Part shown: piece after piece, positions 21,901 to 30,114 of the stretch
Position numbering within the stretch: the stretch's first letter is position 1
Layout: each line of letters starts with the position of its first letter
NCBI GenBank assembly: GCA_035575515.1
Contig: DATLXU010000111.1
Span: 1 to 33,627, forward strand
Direction: 5' to 3'
DNA length: 33,627 nt
DNA from: DATLXU01 sp035575515
GTDB lineage: Bacteria; Acidobacteriota; Blastocatellia; UBA7656
Translations under genes and position numbers: made by a program
Notes under the pieces: model-generated
Databases searched by the model: none
What the model was told of the DNA's origin: nothing
The model's input: the letters and a program-made list of their open reading frames with translations, nothing else

Positions 21901-24403
21901 ACTTGAGGAGGTATGGGGGCGCCCGCTTGGCCGAGCCATTCAAGCATTGCTCGATCACTTCGACAAGCTGCGCATAGGCGTTGCCAGAAAGATCACCGCC
22001 ATTGGCGAATTGCTGTCCGCGCTGCCGGATAAACTCGGCGGGCGCACGCTCAATAAATGGATCAACACGATAAATCAGTGGATCAATTTCGCGCAGAAGT
22101 TGCTGACGGTGCTGACGGAAGTTTTTGGCGTGAAATTGCCCGGCTCGGTTCAAAAGGTGCTCGATATTCTCACCAACGGCGGCCAGTCCACGACGAAGAT
22201 CATGAAAGAGATGAAAGATGAGGTCGTGCGAATAATGAAGGAGATGGCCGATGAGGTTGTCGCGCTCTTTAAGGAGATGGTTGCGCAAGCCAAAGGCGAA
22301 ATGGGTAAGATGAAAGACCAGTCTGCCACGGCATCCGGTCAGATAAAGACGAATTTCGTTGGAGGCATGCGCGGCCTGCCGGATTTACTCGGACAGATAT
22401 TCGGCTCCGTAACAGGCATATTCGAGCGCATGGCGCAGATAGTTATCGGCGTGACTCGTAATATGGGCGCGCAGGTTGGCGTAATTTACAACCTGATAGG
22501 CAATGGCGCATTGCTTATGGGAAATCAGGTTGCAATTGGGATGCAGCATGCAGCATCGGCGACCTCACAGGCAACACAGCAGATGCAGACGAACGCACAG
22601 GGATGGCAGAAGGCTGCCAATATCTTCAGCGCGGCGGCGGCTGTCTTTGCGGGAATTTTCGGGGCCGCAGGCCACACGCGAGTCGCCGGCGCACTGGGCG
22701 GCGCGGCAGCGGGCGCGCAGATAGGGACGATGATCGCTCCGGGCGTAGGGACGGTAATCGGCGCACTGGGTGGCGCTCTGCTTGGCGGAATTTTCGGCGG
22801 CAAGTCCGCGCTTCAAAAAGCGCAGGAGGCGGCGGCGCTTCAACAGGCGAAAGACGCAATAAAGCTCTCTCAACAATCGGTCCTGCAAGCCATCGAAGCA
22901 ACGAAGCAGTCAATCATAGAAACCGTCTCGAAGATTCGTGACCTCCTCGAATCAATTCGTTTCTACACGAAACTCCCCGAAGGCGTTATTGATGCCTTCT
23001 TTCAGGACTTGAATAAATTCGCAAAGCGACTGGCGCGCGCCATGGAGAAGTGGAAGTCGCTGTTTGTCGCCGATATGAAAGAGGCCGCCGAGACGTTCAA
23101 ATCCGGCGTAGAGGCGATAGCCGGTCTTCCCTCGTTGTTTGCCCAACTGGCCTCGCGCCTCAAACTCGACGACTCGCGCATAGAAGCGTTTTTCGTGGAC
23201 GTGGAAAAATTTGTGACCCGCTTTGGCGATTTCATCGCCTCGATACCCAAGCGGTTGCAGACGCGCATACGAAAATTCTCGGAAAAGATCGGCGACGGAC
23301 TCGATATACTCTCGCCGCTCATAGAGGCGCTTAAATCAATGACAGACCTGCGCAGCGTCCCGCAGTTGTCATTCGATATTCTCGAATCGGCGCTCAACAC
23401 GATCATCGAGCGAATGGGGAAAGTAGCCGAAAACTTCGGCAAAGGGCTGCAGAAATCCATAGGGTTTTTCGCGCAAACGATTGCGCCAGCCGTCGAGTTG
23501 TGGAAAGCCTCCGTCGAGACGATCCGCAGCATGGTTGATCTGCCCGCGCCGACCGAAGCCGACTTTGAAAATCTCTTTAAGAGCCTTGAGACCGGCCTGA
23601 ATAAATCCATCGAGCTGGCATCGCGCGTCGTGGAAGAGACGCTGCCTCGAACGGTCGCTATCTGGGAGGGATTGCGCTCTATCTATGAATCGCTCAAGTC
23701 GGGAATTGAGTTCGTCAGAGCGATAGTGGAGATTCCCATGCCATCGGAGGAGTCATTCAGCAATCTATTTTCATCGCTGCACTTCGGCCTCGAACGCGCG
23801 CTTACGTTCGCCTCCGATGTCACCGAGAGCACGCTCGCGCTTGCCGTTGCGACGTGGGATAAATTGCGATCAATTTTCGAGTCCGTCAAAAGCGGCGTCG
23901 AGACGGCCAGGGCAGTTGCAGAGGCGAAATGGCCCGACGATGCGGCGTGGGATGGATTCGTCGGTGCGGTCAAACAGATGACCTCGGCGCTGGCGACCGC
24001 CCTTGAGGAGGCGCTCAAGGGGCGCGAGCTGAGCGCGCAATTTCTCACCGCAACCAGAGAGACAAAAGATAACGTGCTTGAAGGGCTGGCGAATCTTTCG
24101 GCGGCGGTTCAGGCCGCAAGCGGATTCACCCGCACTGCGAGCATCTCGCTTTCAACGGCGGGCGCGGATTTGTCCTCAACAACAAGTGCTGGCGCCGGCG
24201 CGACCTCGACCGAGGCCCGCCAGAGCGCGGTCGTGGCGGGGTTGGGCGCGCCGGCAACCAGTTCCCCGACTCAGGTAATTTATCAGTACGATCTCCAGAT
24301 AGACGCAAGGGGCGCGGTGATAGATCAGGTGCGATTGCGCGATTATCTGCTGGCGGCCCTCGTTGATCTCGAAAAGACCAACAGAGTCAAACTGACACGC
24401 TAG
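18989..24403 (+). CDS. Tape measure protein
   Basis: GTG 18989; 1804 residues, the largest gene. Residues about 60-320 hold a TP901/PhageMin_Tail core (YQRAMNMMQATTGATGQQM, LPATSAADAALAMQALAAKGF, GIQGSDAGTSLKTALIHL, IFGTDAQRAANIMAETG). Hydrophobic segments follow at about 385-440, 465-500 and 1210-1270, the last rich in Gly/Ala, fitting membrane insertion during DNA entry. The C-terminal quarter holds five 64-residue helical repeats. By the usual 0.15 nm per residue, the tail would be about 270 nm. It is coated by the frameshifted chaperones during assembly. Confidence 0.95.
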   Translation: MAFQLGQLKYSVEADDSQFQATMRRVENTWSSVGSSLTRIGAGLSLSITAPLALLGKEIADVGIGYQRAMNMMQATTGATGQQMARAAKLAEQLGADMQLPATSAADAALAMQALAAKGFSAEQSMQAVRGVLQLAASAHIEEAQAAEITASAINAFGLAASESERVVDLLAAASVRGGSSIEDMSIALRQSAATAHSLKIPIEDTVTVLSLMARAGIQGSDAGTSLKTALIHLVPATREAQEEMKRLHLEVFDGQGKLLSMGEIIGQLSSKTSKLTDAQKLAAIQTIFGTDAQRAANIMAETGVEKYTALRDALTKGGAAAELAAAQTQGLGGALDGLKSQLETVALKIYEAVAPGLESIIRAIADVIGALAHLDPQVIRAGATIAAVFGIGGPVVLAIGGVISLLGGPLTLAIVGVIGMSAALAGQWVLHGGQMADSNKSLRDSIEQLVGRSARALGVLLDAFGTFGNLLATILGAIGSALLTALSPLILFGGLIAGEFSRTLNWLETSLDSMLNFTAESFSNMTRNIRGEWTGMLQDMVSKGFDATDDFAAVGEANGSAYSRALASAMSGTSIEREASGRITKTTRTLVDGILTTQQEVIREAVKGFEEAQGPPIKLSEAQLEAELRGEAVRVGEKGAKAFAPAGAKVGHSFSRALLNSFEEGIKGFDAAVSLLESKAARLGDLFGPLSAKAKAGAEKLRDALKVVTGGVNDYLQAMGVTGRVTEEQFARMIASGNTSLAQLAQSWKHTEENVHNAGIELASASINLNTINELLEAHGVKLRIDDDLLRRLLDGQEKLSASDRALIADLDVLAKEYDDVRTAEARHQLEMARGAIATEQLKVSVGRLLGFFSPVKDALSSLGSMFAALGKNIMSAAEITEHWLGRLKTSFQNLFSLQKLNLRTGITDTILSELRTLADASGQELDKVVEQFRAALVEKLPSVTGEARTRLEQQIAEIDQVLLNSQLTKLEEVWGRPLGRAIQALLDHFDKLRIGVARKITAIGELLSALPDKLGGRTLNKWINTINQWINFAQKLLTVLTEVFGVKLPGSVQKVLDILTNGGQSTTKIMKEMKDEVVRIMKEMADEVVALFKEMVAQAKGEMGKMKDQSATASGQIKTNFVGGMRGLPDLLGQIFGSVTGIFERMAQIVIGVTRNMGAQVGVIYNLIGNGALLMGNQVAIGMQHAASATSQATQQMQTNAQGWQKAANIFSAAAAVFAGIFGAAGHTRVAGALGGAAAGAQIGTMIAPGVGTVIGALGGALLGGIFGGKSALQKAQEAAALQQAKDAIKLSQQSVLQAIEATKQSIIETVSKIRDLLESIRFYTKLPEGVIDAFFQDLNKFAKRLARAMEKWKSLFVADMKEAAETFKSGVEAIAGLPSLFAQLASRLKLDDSRIEAFFVDVEKFVTRFGDFIASIPKRLQTRIRKFSEKIGDGLDILSPLIEALKSMTDLRSVPQLSFDILESALNTIIERMGKVAENFGKGLQKSIGFFAQTIAPAVELWKASVETIRSMVDLPAPTEADFENLFKSLETGLNKSIELASRVVEETLPRTVAIWEGLRSIYESLKSGIEFVRAIVEIPMPSEESFSNLFSSLHFGLERALTFASDVTESTLALAVATWDKLRSIFESVKSGVETARAVAEAKWPDDAAWDGFVGAVKQMTSALATALEEALKGRELSAQFLTATRETKDNVLEGLANLSAAVQAASGFTRTASISLSTAGADLSSTTSAGAGATSTEARQSAVVAGLGAPATSSPTQVIYQYDLQIDARGAVIDQVRLRDYLLAALVDLEKTNRVKLTR
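22988..23947 (+). repeat. Five 64-residue tandem repeats in the tape measure
   Basis: Units start at 22988, 23180, 23372, 23564 and 23756, exactly 192 bases apart. Each begins with an aromatic/aliphatic block (IDAFFQDL, IEAFFVDV, FDILESAL, FENLFKSL, FSNLFSSL). Units 4 and 5 are most alike (LRSIYESLKSG versus LRSIFESVKSG). A diverged sixth start (WDGFVGAV) follows at 23948. Confidence 0.75.
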
Positions 24404-24414
24404 AGAGGCTGAGC

Positions 24415-26310
24415 ATGGCGGTCACTTTTTCGAGCAAGGTGAAAATAGACTGGAACGACGACGGCGACTACGAGGACGCCTTAGAGGACGTGACCTCATC
24501 GCTGCTTGTGCGTCGTGGCGTGGCTGCGACGCGCGGCAAGGATCAGCTTCGCGTGCAGTCGCCGCCGCGCGCGGGTGATTTTCGCGCCGTCCTCAGCAAC
24601 GATGACCGCACCTACTCGATTGAGAACACTTCTAGTCCTCTCTACGGGGCGCTACGGCCCGGCCACAGGGTGCGATGGGAGGCGCTTGGAGGCTCGGCCT
24701 TAGATGTGCTTGTGACCGATCCGCTCGCGCTCGACGAAATCACGACCGAGTCCGGCGAAGTGCTCGTTACGGAGGCGACGGCGACCGGCAGCCGCGCTCT
24801 CTTCACGGGCATTCTTGATGATCTGCCACAGCGCCTCGACTGGGGCGACCGCACCGTAGAGATCCCGGCGCTCGGAACGCTCTCGCGGTTGCGCGATAAG
24901 AGCGTATCCGTGCCGCTGCTCGAAAACATAACGACCGGGCAGGCCATTGGAGCCATCCTTGATGCTGCGGGGTGGCCCGCGACCGAGCGCCGCATATCGA
25001 GCGGGCAGGTAACGCTGCTGTGGTACTGGCTCGACGATCAGAACGCCTTCGATGCCATCATTGAAATCCTGAACACGGAAGGCGCGGGCGCTGCTGTTTA
25101 CGAGGACGCCGAAGGGTGGTTCGTCTTTGAGGACCGCAGATACCGCCAGAGCCAGTCGCGCTCTCTGGTCGCGCAATCGAGCTACAGCAGTCTGGTGGAG
25201 ATAGAAAAACTCGACTACAGCAAGGATTTTAAGGACATAACGAATAGCTGCCGGATAGTCGTCAAGAAGCGAACGGCGGCGGCGGAAACGGTCGTCTGGT
25301 CAATCGAGGAACAGATTCCATTTGCTGCAAACGAGACGAAGGTATTTCACGTCACGGCAAGCGATCCATTCAGAAACGCGCAGACGCCCTCGACGACGAG
25401 CGGCATTGACGAGGTGCAGACACTTGAGGTGCTGAACGCGACCGAAGGGGGATTTGGAATATCCTACAATGGCGAGAGCGCGCGGGAGGTGATGAAGGGC
25501 GGCATACAGGTTGGATCCGCAGCAACGGCGACGGATGTGAAAAACGCCCTCGAATCTATTCCGGGAATTGGCGTAGGAAACGTCGTTGTGACCGGAGGAC
25601 CGCTCAGCAGCCCATCCCAGCCTGTGCGCATCAGGTTTACAAACCAGTTGGGGCATCAGGACGTTGCGCTGCTTGATGTGACGAGCCAGTTGACAGGAAC
25701 AAACGCTACGGTGACGGTGCGCGAGGAGACGCGCGGGCGAAGGCCCGATTACAAGGTCTCGTCGGGGAGCATCGCATCGGTTTCAATAGATCGAACGTCA
25801 GGCTCATCGCTCAAGCTGACGGTAACAGCCGGAGCTGCGGGGGCCATAGTGGAATGGATTCAGGTGCGCGCCCAGCCCGTGCCGGTCGAGCGCGAAATAG
25901 AGATAACGAATTCGCTCGACGCCTCCGCCTCAATCGCCAAATACGGAGAAAAAGCCGTGGCGCCGCAGGTTCGCGCAGAGATAAGCGAAGCGGACGCGCG
26001 CGCCATCGCCGACAGCTACGCTTTCTGGTACATGGAGCCGAGGGCCTCAGCCACAATTCAACTGAAATCAATATCGAGCGAGGTGCTTGCCGACCAGATG
26101 GTGCGCGAGATAAGCGATGCCATCTCGGTCACGGACGATCAGCTTGGCCTCAACGCTCTTTTCTGGATCGAATCAATCACGCATGAGATGACGACGCGAA
26201 ACAATTTAACGACCCGCTTCGGCCTTGAATTCGCCCTCGCAGGCGCGTCAGGCGGCTCCTTCTGCCTCTACGATGTTGGAGTATATGACACGGATGTTTA
26301 CGGGTTTTAG
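24415..26310 (+). CDS. Tail tip / baseplate hub-like protein with inserted beta domain
   Basis: ATG 24415; 631 residues. The N-terminal part (VKIDWNDDGDYEDALEDVTSSLLVRRG, VLSNDDRTYSIENTSSPLYG, LRPGHRVRWEA) is typical of siphophage tail-tip proteins that join tube and fibres. Residues about 330-445 (EVQTLEVLNATEGGFGISYNG ... ATDVKNALESIPGIGVGNVVVTGG ... LTGTNATVTVREET) are a beta-sandwich I know as a mobile module in many phage structural proteins; here it interrupts the hub-like core. It probably has a structural or carbohydrate-binding role. Confidence 0.7.
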   Translation: MAVTFSSKVKIDWNDDGDYEDALEDVTSSLLVRRGVAATRGKDQLRVQSPPRAGDFRAVLSNDDRTYSIENTSSPLYGALRPGHRVRWEALGGSALDVLVTDPLALDEITTESGEVLVTEATATGSRALFTGILDDLPQRLDWGDRTVEIPALGTLSRLRDKSVSVPLLENITTGQAIGAILDAAGWPATERRISSGQVTLLWYWLDDQNAFDAIIEILNTEGAGAAVYEDAEGWFVFEDRRYRQSQSRSLVAQSSYSSLVEIEKLDYSKDFKDITNSCRIVVKKRTAAAETVVWSIEEQIPFAANETKVFHVTASDPFRNAQTPSTTSGIDEVQTLEVLNATEGGFGISYNGESAREVMKGGIQVGSAATATDVKNALESIPGIGVGNVVVTGGPLSSPSQPVRIRFTNQLGHQDVALLDVTSQLTGTNATVTVREETRGRRPDYKVSSGSIASVSIDRTSGSSLKLTVTAGAAGAIVEWIQVRAQPVPVEREIEITNSLDASASIAKYGEKAVAPQVRAEISEADARAIADSYAFWYMEPRASATIQLKSISSEVLADQMVREISDAISVTDDQLGLNALFWIESITHEMTTRNNLTTRFGLEFALAGASGGSFCLYDVGVYDTDVYGF

Positions 26311-26312
26311 AC

Positions 26313-27164
26313 ATGCCATACTGGCCGCTTGCGGATGTGTCGCCGGGCGAGGTCGTAACCTCGTCGCGCAACAATCAGATCAACGATAACTTTGAGTACC
26401 TGAAAGAGCGAGAGGCACTCGCCGGTGAGATAAAGATGTGGGCCGGTCCGCGCCTTCCGACCGGCTATCTGTGGTGTGACGGCTCGGCGGTTTCGCGCTC
26501 GCTCTACGCCGACCTGTTCTCTGCGCTCGTGCGCGTGAGCACGGTGACGATAACGATAGCCTCTCCTGCCGTCGTCAGTTGGACGGGACACGGGCTGAGG
26601 GAGGGAAGCCCTGTAAAATTCTCGACGACCGGGAGCCTGCCGACTGGCATAACGGCTGGCGTCACCTATTACGTGTTGTCGCCTCAGACCGACAGCTTCA
26701 ACGTGGCGGCCACGCCGGGCGGCAGCGCCATCTCGACTTCGGGGAGCCAGTCGGGCACGCACACGGCGACCGTCGCGCCGTTCGGCGATGGCGATGGCTC
26801 GACCACATTCAACCTGCCTAACCTAACTAGTCGGCTGCCACTTGGAGCCGGCCCATCACCTGCATCGGGACTGACCGAGCGAAGGATGGGCGAGACGGGA
26901 GGCAGTGAGACGCATGCGCTGGCGACGAACGAACTGGCGGCGCACACGCACGGGGCGAGCGGCCTCACACCTGTGGTCAACTATTTCGATTCGGCGTTAC
27001 AGGGCGGCGCGGCGGCCGTGCACGTGATCGCCGACCCGCAGGGTACGATCACCGGCCAGTACCAGCAACCGCCGCTCAGCGGGACTACGGATAGCACGGG
27101 CGGGGCCGTCCCTTTTTCGATCATGCCCCCGTTTGTGGCTGTAAATTACATCATCAAGACTTAG
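26313..27164 (+). CDS. Tail collar fibre protein with inserted domain
   Basis: ATG 26313; 283 residues. GEIKMWAGPRLPTGYLWCDGSAVSRSLYADLFSAL starts a phage tail collar domain, which resumes after an insertion at FGDGDGSTTFNLPNLTSRLPLGAG. The inserted part (residues about 75-150: VSWTGHGLREGSPVKFSTTGSLPTGITAGVTYYV ... FNVAATPGGSAI) is another widespread phage fibre module. The C-terminal MPPFVAVNYIIKT is the usual collar ending. It probably contacts the cell surface. Confidence 0.85.
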   Translation: MPYWPLADVSPGEVVTSSRNNQINDNFEYLKEREALAGEIKMWAGPRLPTGYLWCDGSAVSRSLYADLFSALVRVSTVTITIASPAVVSWTGHGLREGSPVKFSTTGSLPTGITAGVTYYVLSPQTDSFNVAATPGGSAISTSGSQSGTHTATVAPFGDGDGSTTFNLPNLTSRLPLGAGPSPASGLTERRMGETGGSETHALATNELAAHTHGASGLTPVVNYFDSALQGGAAAVHVIADPQGTITGQYQQPPLSGTTDSTGGAVPFSIMPPFVAVNYIIKT

Positions 27165-27167
27165 ACG

Positions 27168-27770
27168 ATGGCAAAGAAAATATCAGAGCTTGACCCGGCG
27201 GCAGCAATAACAGGCGCGGAGAGCGTGCCGGTTGTGCAGCAGAATCAAACCGTGAGAACAACCGTCAGCGCGCTGGTGGCGGGCGCGCCGCCAGCCACGC
27301 ACAACCTCTTCTCCTCATCGCACCCCGATATGGATGCAGCCGATGTGCCCGCTAACGGAGAGCTGCTTCGCTACGATTCGACCGTCTCGAAGTGGCGCGC
27401 AAGTCCAAGCCTGTCGACTATCAACCTGATAGTCGGGCAGGCAGGGGCGAAGATTACAAACGGGGCCAAGCAGCCCGTAAAGCTCGATTTCGCATGCACG
27501 ATTCAAAGCGTCGAGTTGTTCGCCGACGCGAGCGGATCGGTGACCGTCGACATCAAACGCGCCACCTATGCGGGGCTGCCCTCGTTTACGAGCCTCGTCG
27601 GCGCGGGGGTGAAGCCCTCGCTTGCATCGGCGCAGAAGAGTCAGGACACGGACCTGTCGGACTGGTCCGATACGTCGCTCGATGCCGGTGACTGGCTGCA
27701 GGTTGAGATAAGCGGCGCTGACGGGGTGCTTGAGGTATTGACCATTGCATTGAAGGCGAGGCGAGATTGA
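27168..27770 (+). CDS. Tail fibre-like protein
   Basis: ATG 27168; 200 residues. The opening MAKKISELDPAAAITGAESVPVVQ is a standard N-terminal attachment motif of phage fibre proteins. The rest is a beta-rich domain (VKLDFACTIQSVELFADASGSVTVDIKRATY ... DAGDWLQVEISG) that may form the receptor-facing part. Located in the fibre gene block, three bases after the collar protein. Confidence 0.7.
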   Translation: MAKKISELDPAAAITGAESVPVVQQNQTVRTTVSALVAGAPPATHNLFSSSHPDMDAADVPANGELLRYDSTVSKWRASPSLSTINLIVGQAGAKITNGAKQPVKLDFACTIQSVELFADASGSVTVDIKRATYAGLPSFTSLVGAGVKPSLASAQKSQDTDLSDWSDTSLDAGDWLQVEISGADGVLEVLTIALKARRD

Positions 27771-27771
27771 T

Positions 27772-28827
27772 ATGGCATTGAGATTTGTGGATTCATTCGA
27801 TCACTACGCTACGGCGGACATCCTTACCAAGTACACGACGAAGGTTGCTGACTCGGGCGCAAGCGGCGTCACAATAGGCGCATTTGGTCGCAACTCAACG
27901 AGCGGCATGCGATTCAACCGCACTACCAACTCCAGCGGTGTCACGAACTACGTCACGAAGACGATTGACGCGCAGGCGACATGGATAGTCGGACTCGCGT
28001 GGAAGACAAACCTGTTGCCAGCAGGCACAGCCAGCGAGTCAATCGTTCAGTTCATTGACGTGGGGACGCTGCAATGCGACCTGCGCTTCAATGCCGACGG
28101 TACTCTGTCGGTGACCCGTGCTGGCACCGTGCTCGGCACGACAAGTTTCTCGGTGACGACGGGGACCTTCTACCACATAGAGATAAAAGTGACGATTAGC
28201 GACGCGTCAGGCGTGGCTGTGGTGCGCGTCAATGGGGACACGAAGCTGAGCCTCAGCGGAGTTGACACGAAAAACACGGCCAACGCCTCCGCCAATATCA
28301 TACGGATAGGGCAGGGCGTTGGCACGCAGAACGCGGGGCTGCTCGTCACAGACGTCGATGACCTCTACATCTGCGACGGGACCGGGAGCCAGAATAACGA
28401 TTTCCTCGGCGACGTGCGCAACGAGGCGTTGCTGCCAACCGCCGCAGGCAACTACGCTCAGTGGACTCCGAGCGCGGGCAGTAATTTTCAGAACGTTGAC
28501 GACGCGACACCGAACGGGGATACGGATTACAATGAGAGCTCGACGACGGGGCAGAAAGACAGCTTCGCCTTCAGCGACCTCGCGTCGTCGAACGGGAGCA
28601 TAGCCGGTGTGACCGTCCACTGCTACGCCGAAAAGACCGATACCGGTCCGCGCTCGATACGGTTTTTCATCCGTTCGGGCGGGGTGGATTATTTCAGCCC
28701 GAATTTCGCGCTCACGACCGCCTATCTCTACTACAGCTACACGTGGGAGACGAATCCCGCGACCTCGAGCGCGTGGTTGATTTCGGAGGTGAACGCAATT
28801 GAGTGCGGCTACGACGTGGTGAGCTAG
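27772..28827 (+). CDS. Tail fibre/LamG-like surface protein
   Basis: ATG 27772; 351 residues. MALRFVDSFDHYATADILTKYT followed by a jelly-roll pattern (FYHIEIKVTISDASGVAVVRVNGDTKLSLSG ... IIRIGQG ... VDDLYICDGTG) resembles concanavalin/LamG-like modules in phage structural proteins. The C-terminal 130 residues form another beta domain. It probably decorates the tail or virion surface and may bind host glycans. Confidence 0.7.
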   Translation: MALRFVDSFDHYATADILTKYTTKVADSGASGVTIGAFGRNSTSGMRFNRTTNSSGVTNYVTKTIDAQATWIVGLAWKTNLLPAGTASESIVQFIDVGTLQCDLRFNADGTLSVTRAGTVLGTTSFSVTTGTFYHIEIKVTISDASGVAVVRVNGDTKLSLSGVDTKNTANASANIIRIGQGVGTQNAGLLVTDVDDLYICDGTGSQNNDFLGDVRNEALLPTAAGNYAQWTPSAGSNFQNVDDATPNGDTDYNESSTTGQKDSFAFSDLASSNGSIAGVTVHCYAEKTDTGPRSIRFFIRSGGVDYFSPNFALTTAYLYYSYTWETNPATSSAWLISEVNAIECGYDVVS

Positions 28828-28830
28828 CAG

Positions 28831-28974
28831 ATGGCAATTCGCATATCGCAGATCGTGGCGGAGGCTACGCGCTCGCCCGTAGCCAAAGCGCGCATATCGC
28901 AGATCGTGGCGGAGGCGAGCATCAAGGTTGCCACCTCGGTGCTGCCAACCGTGCAGGTTGTGATTATTGACTGA
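28831..28974 (+). CDS. 47-residue protein with a duplicated RISQIVAEA motif
   Basis: ATG 28831 follows the previous stop by three bases. RISQIVAEA occurs twice, 17 codons apart. Small proteins of this pattern (RxSQxxxEx) are familiar at the end of phage fibre blocks, where they are probably minor structural or trimerisation peptides. The length and position fit, but function is unknown. Confidence 0.55.
   Translation: MAIRISQIVAEATRSPVAKARISQIVAEASIKVATSVLPTVQVVIID
28840..28916 (+). repeat. Perfect 26-bp direct repeat in the 47-codon gene
   Basis: Identical 26-base copies at 28840-28865 and 28891-28916, 51 bases apart (17 codons). Perfect identity at the DNA level points to a recent duplication, and copy number could vary by slippage. 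Confidence 0.85.
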
Positions 28975-29029
28975 GATTTCGCGGTCAGATGTGGCTTGTT
29001 CGCTTCGTCATGGTTTTGCGGAGATTTTT

Positions 29030-29089
29030 ATGCTGCGAAGAAGACGAAAATTATCCAGGTTCTGGCGCGAGTGGTTAGGTCGCTCCTAG
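29030..29089 (+). CDS. 19-residue Arg/Trp-rich peptide
   Basis: ATG 29030 has GGAG six bases upstream. The peptide MLRRRRKLSRFWREWLGRS is strongly basic and amphipathic, with two Trp. It lies between the fibre genes and the terminator. It could be a real small phage peptide acting on membranes or RNA polymerase, or a chance ORF; the ribosome site is the main support. Confidence 0.35.
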   Translation: MLRRRRKLSRFWREWLGRS

Positions 29090-29096
29090 AGTAAGA

Positions 29097-29134
29097 AAAA
29101 GCCCCGAATTTTAATACTATGGCACGGGGCTTTT
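29097..29134 (+). terminator. Strong Rho-independent terminator ending the tail operon
   Basis: AAAAGCCCCG (29097-29106) and CGGGGCTTTT (29125-29134) form a perfect 10-bp stem with a T-run, effective in both directions. The 18-base loop contains the ATG (29119) of the next ORF, so that start codon would be in the hairpin of any transcript reading through. Confidence 0.8.
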
Positions 29135-29508
29135 ATTACTATGCATGCGCGACGCTGCTATTTGCTGCGGCGGTGCTGGCCGTCAACGCGAGGTGTCGCG
29201 CCGCCGCGCCCGCCCCATCTGTGGCCGAGTCTGGCCGAATAAATCAGGAAAACACAGAGCGCCTTCGCGCGCTTGAGCGAGAGGTCGAGCGAATTGATAC
29301 GCGAGGCTCGGAGGCATTTCGCGCCTTCCGAGAGGAGTTCGGCCCCATTCGTCAAAAGCTCGAATTGTTATTCGCGGCGCTGGCCGTCATTGCAAGCTCT
29401 GCGGCGGTCTGGTCCGTCAAGACGGTTGCCGACGCCCTCAGATGGGTCGCTCGTCATGAGCGACGGTCAAAAAAGGACAACAAGCGCAGAGACGAGCGCG
29501 AGTCCTGA
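29119..29508 (+). CDS. Two-span membrane protein with coiled coil (lysis-associated?)
   Basis: ATG 29119 gives 129 residues. Residues 6-24 (YYYACATLLFAAAVLAVNA) form a signal anchor; a coiled coil follows (ENTERLRALEREVERIDTRG) and then a second span (LLFAALAVIASSAAVWSVKTV) and a very basic tail. This resembles small phage holin-class or antiholin proteins, and it precedes the endolysin. There is no ribosome site and the ATG sits in the terminator loop, so GTG 29173 or later starts remain possible. Confidence 0.5.
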   Translation: MARGFYYYACATLLFAAAVLAVNARCRAAAPAPSVAESGRINQENTERLRALEREVERIDTRGSEAFRAFREEFGPIRQKLELLFAALAVIASSAAVWSVKTVADALRWVARHERRSKKDNKRRDERES

Positions 29509-29538
29509 GCGGAAGCGAAACCTTAGCAGGGAGGTCTT

Positions 29539-30114
29539 ATGGAATTATCAGAGCAGGATTTTATTGAGGCGGCAAGCGAGATCAATTGCGAGCGAGCGGT
29601 GATAAAAGCGATAGTTGAGATCGAATCGCGCGGCTCAGGGTTCCTTGCCGACCGCAGGCCGGTCATCCTGTTCGAGGGCCACTGGTTTTCGCGCTACACG
29701 AATCACGTCTATGACCGGACGCATCCGAAGATCAGCTATCCGAAGTGGACAAAGAAATTCTATCTGGGCGGCGCGCGCGAGTATGAGCGATTCAACGAGG
29801 CGCTTGCTTTGAATCGCCGCGCGGCGCTGATGAGCACGTCTTACGGATTGTTTCAGATAATGGGATTCAACTTCGCGCTGTGCGGTTTTGCCGATGTCGA
29901 GAGTTTCTACGCAGCCATGTGCCGGTCCGAGCGCGACCAGCTCCGGGCGTTCGTGAATCTGATTAAATCCACTCGGCTCGATGACGAGCTGCGCGAGAAG
30001 CGATGGGCCGCCTTCGCTTACCAGTACAACGGCGAGTCCTACAGAGTAAATCGCTACGACGAGCGCCTCGCCGCTGCATATCGAAAGCATTCAACGGGGC
30101 AGGGAGGAATTTAG
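29539..30114 (+). CDS. Endolysin, N-acetylmuramidase (DUF3380 family)
   Basis: ATG 29539 has GGGAGG upstream; 191 residues. AIVEIESRGSGFL with E29 carries the likely catalytic Glu; VILFEGHWFSRYT, STSYGLFQIMGFNFALCGF and FAYQYNGESYRVNRYDERLAAAY are the conserved blocks of the N-acetylmuramidase family common in phages of Gram-negative hosts. It cleaves peptidoglycan at the end of infection. There is no signal peptide, so it needs a holin; the next gene is a good candidate. Confidence 0.9.
   Translation: MELSEQDFIEAASEINCERAVIKAIVEIESRGSGFLADRRPVILFEGHWFSRYTNHVYDRTHPKISYPKWTKKFYLGGAREYERFNEALALNRRAALMSTSYGLFQIMGFNFALCGFADVESFYAAMCRSERDQLRAFVNLIKSTRLDDELREKRWAAFAYQYNGESYRVNRYDERLAAAYRKHSTGQGGI

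Noticed and set aside
21674..22288. Minus-strand 204-residue ORF inside the tape measure
   Set aside because: Antisense shadow of a GC-rich helical gene with no ribosome site or recognisable motif.
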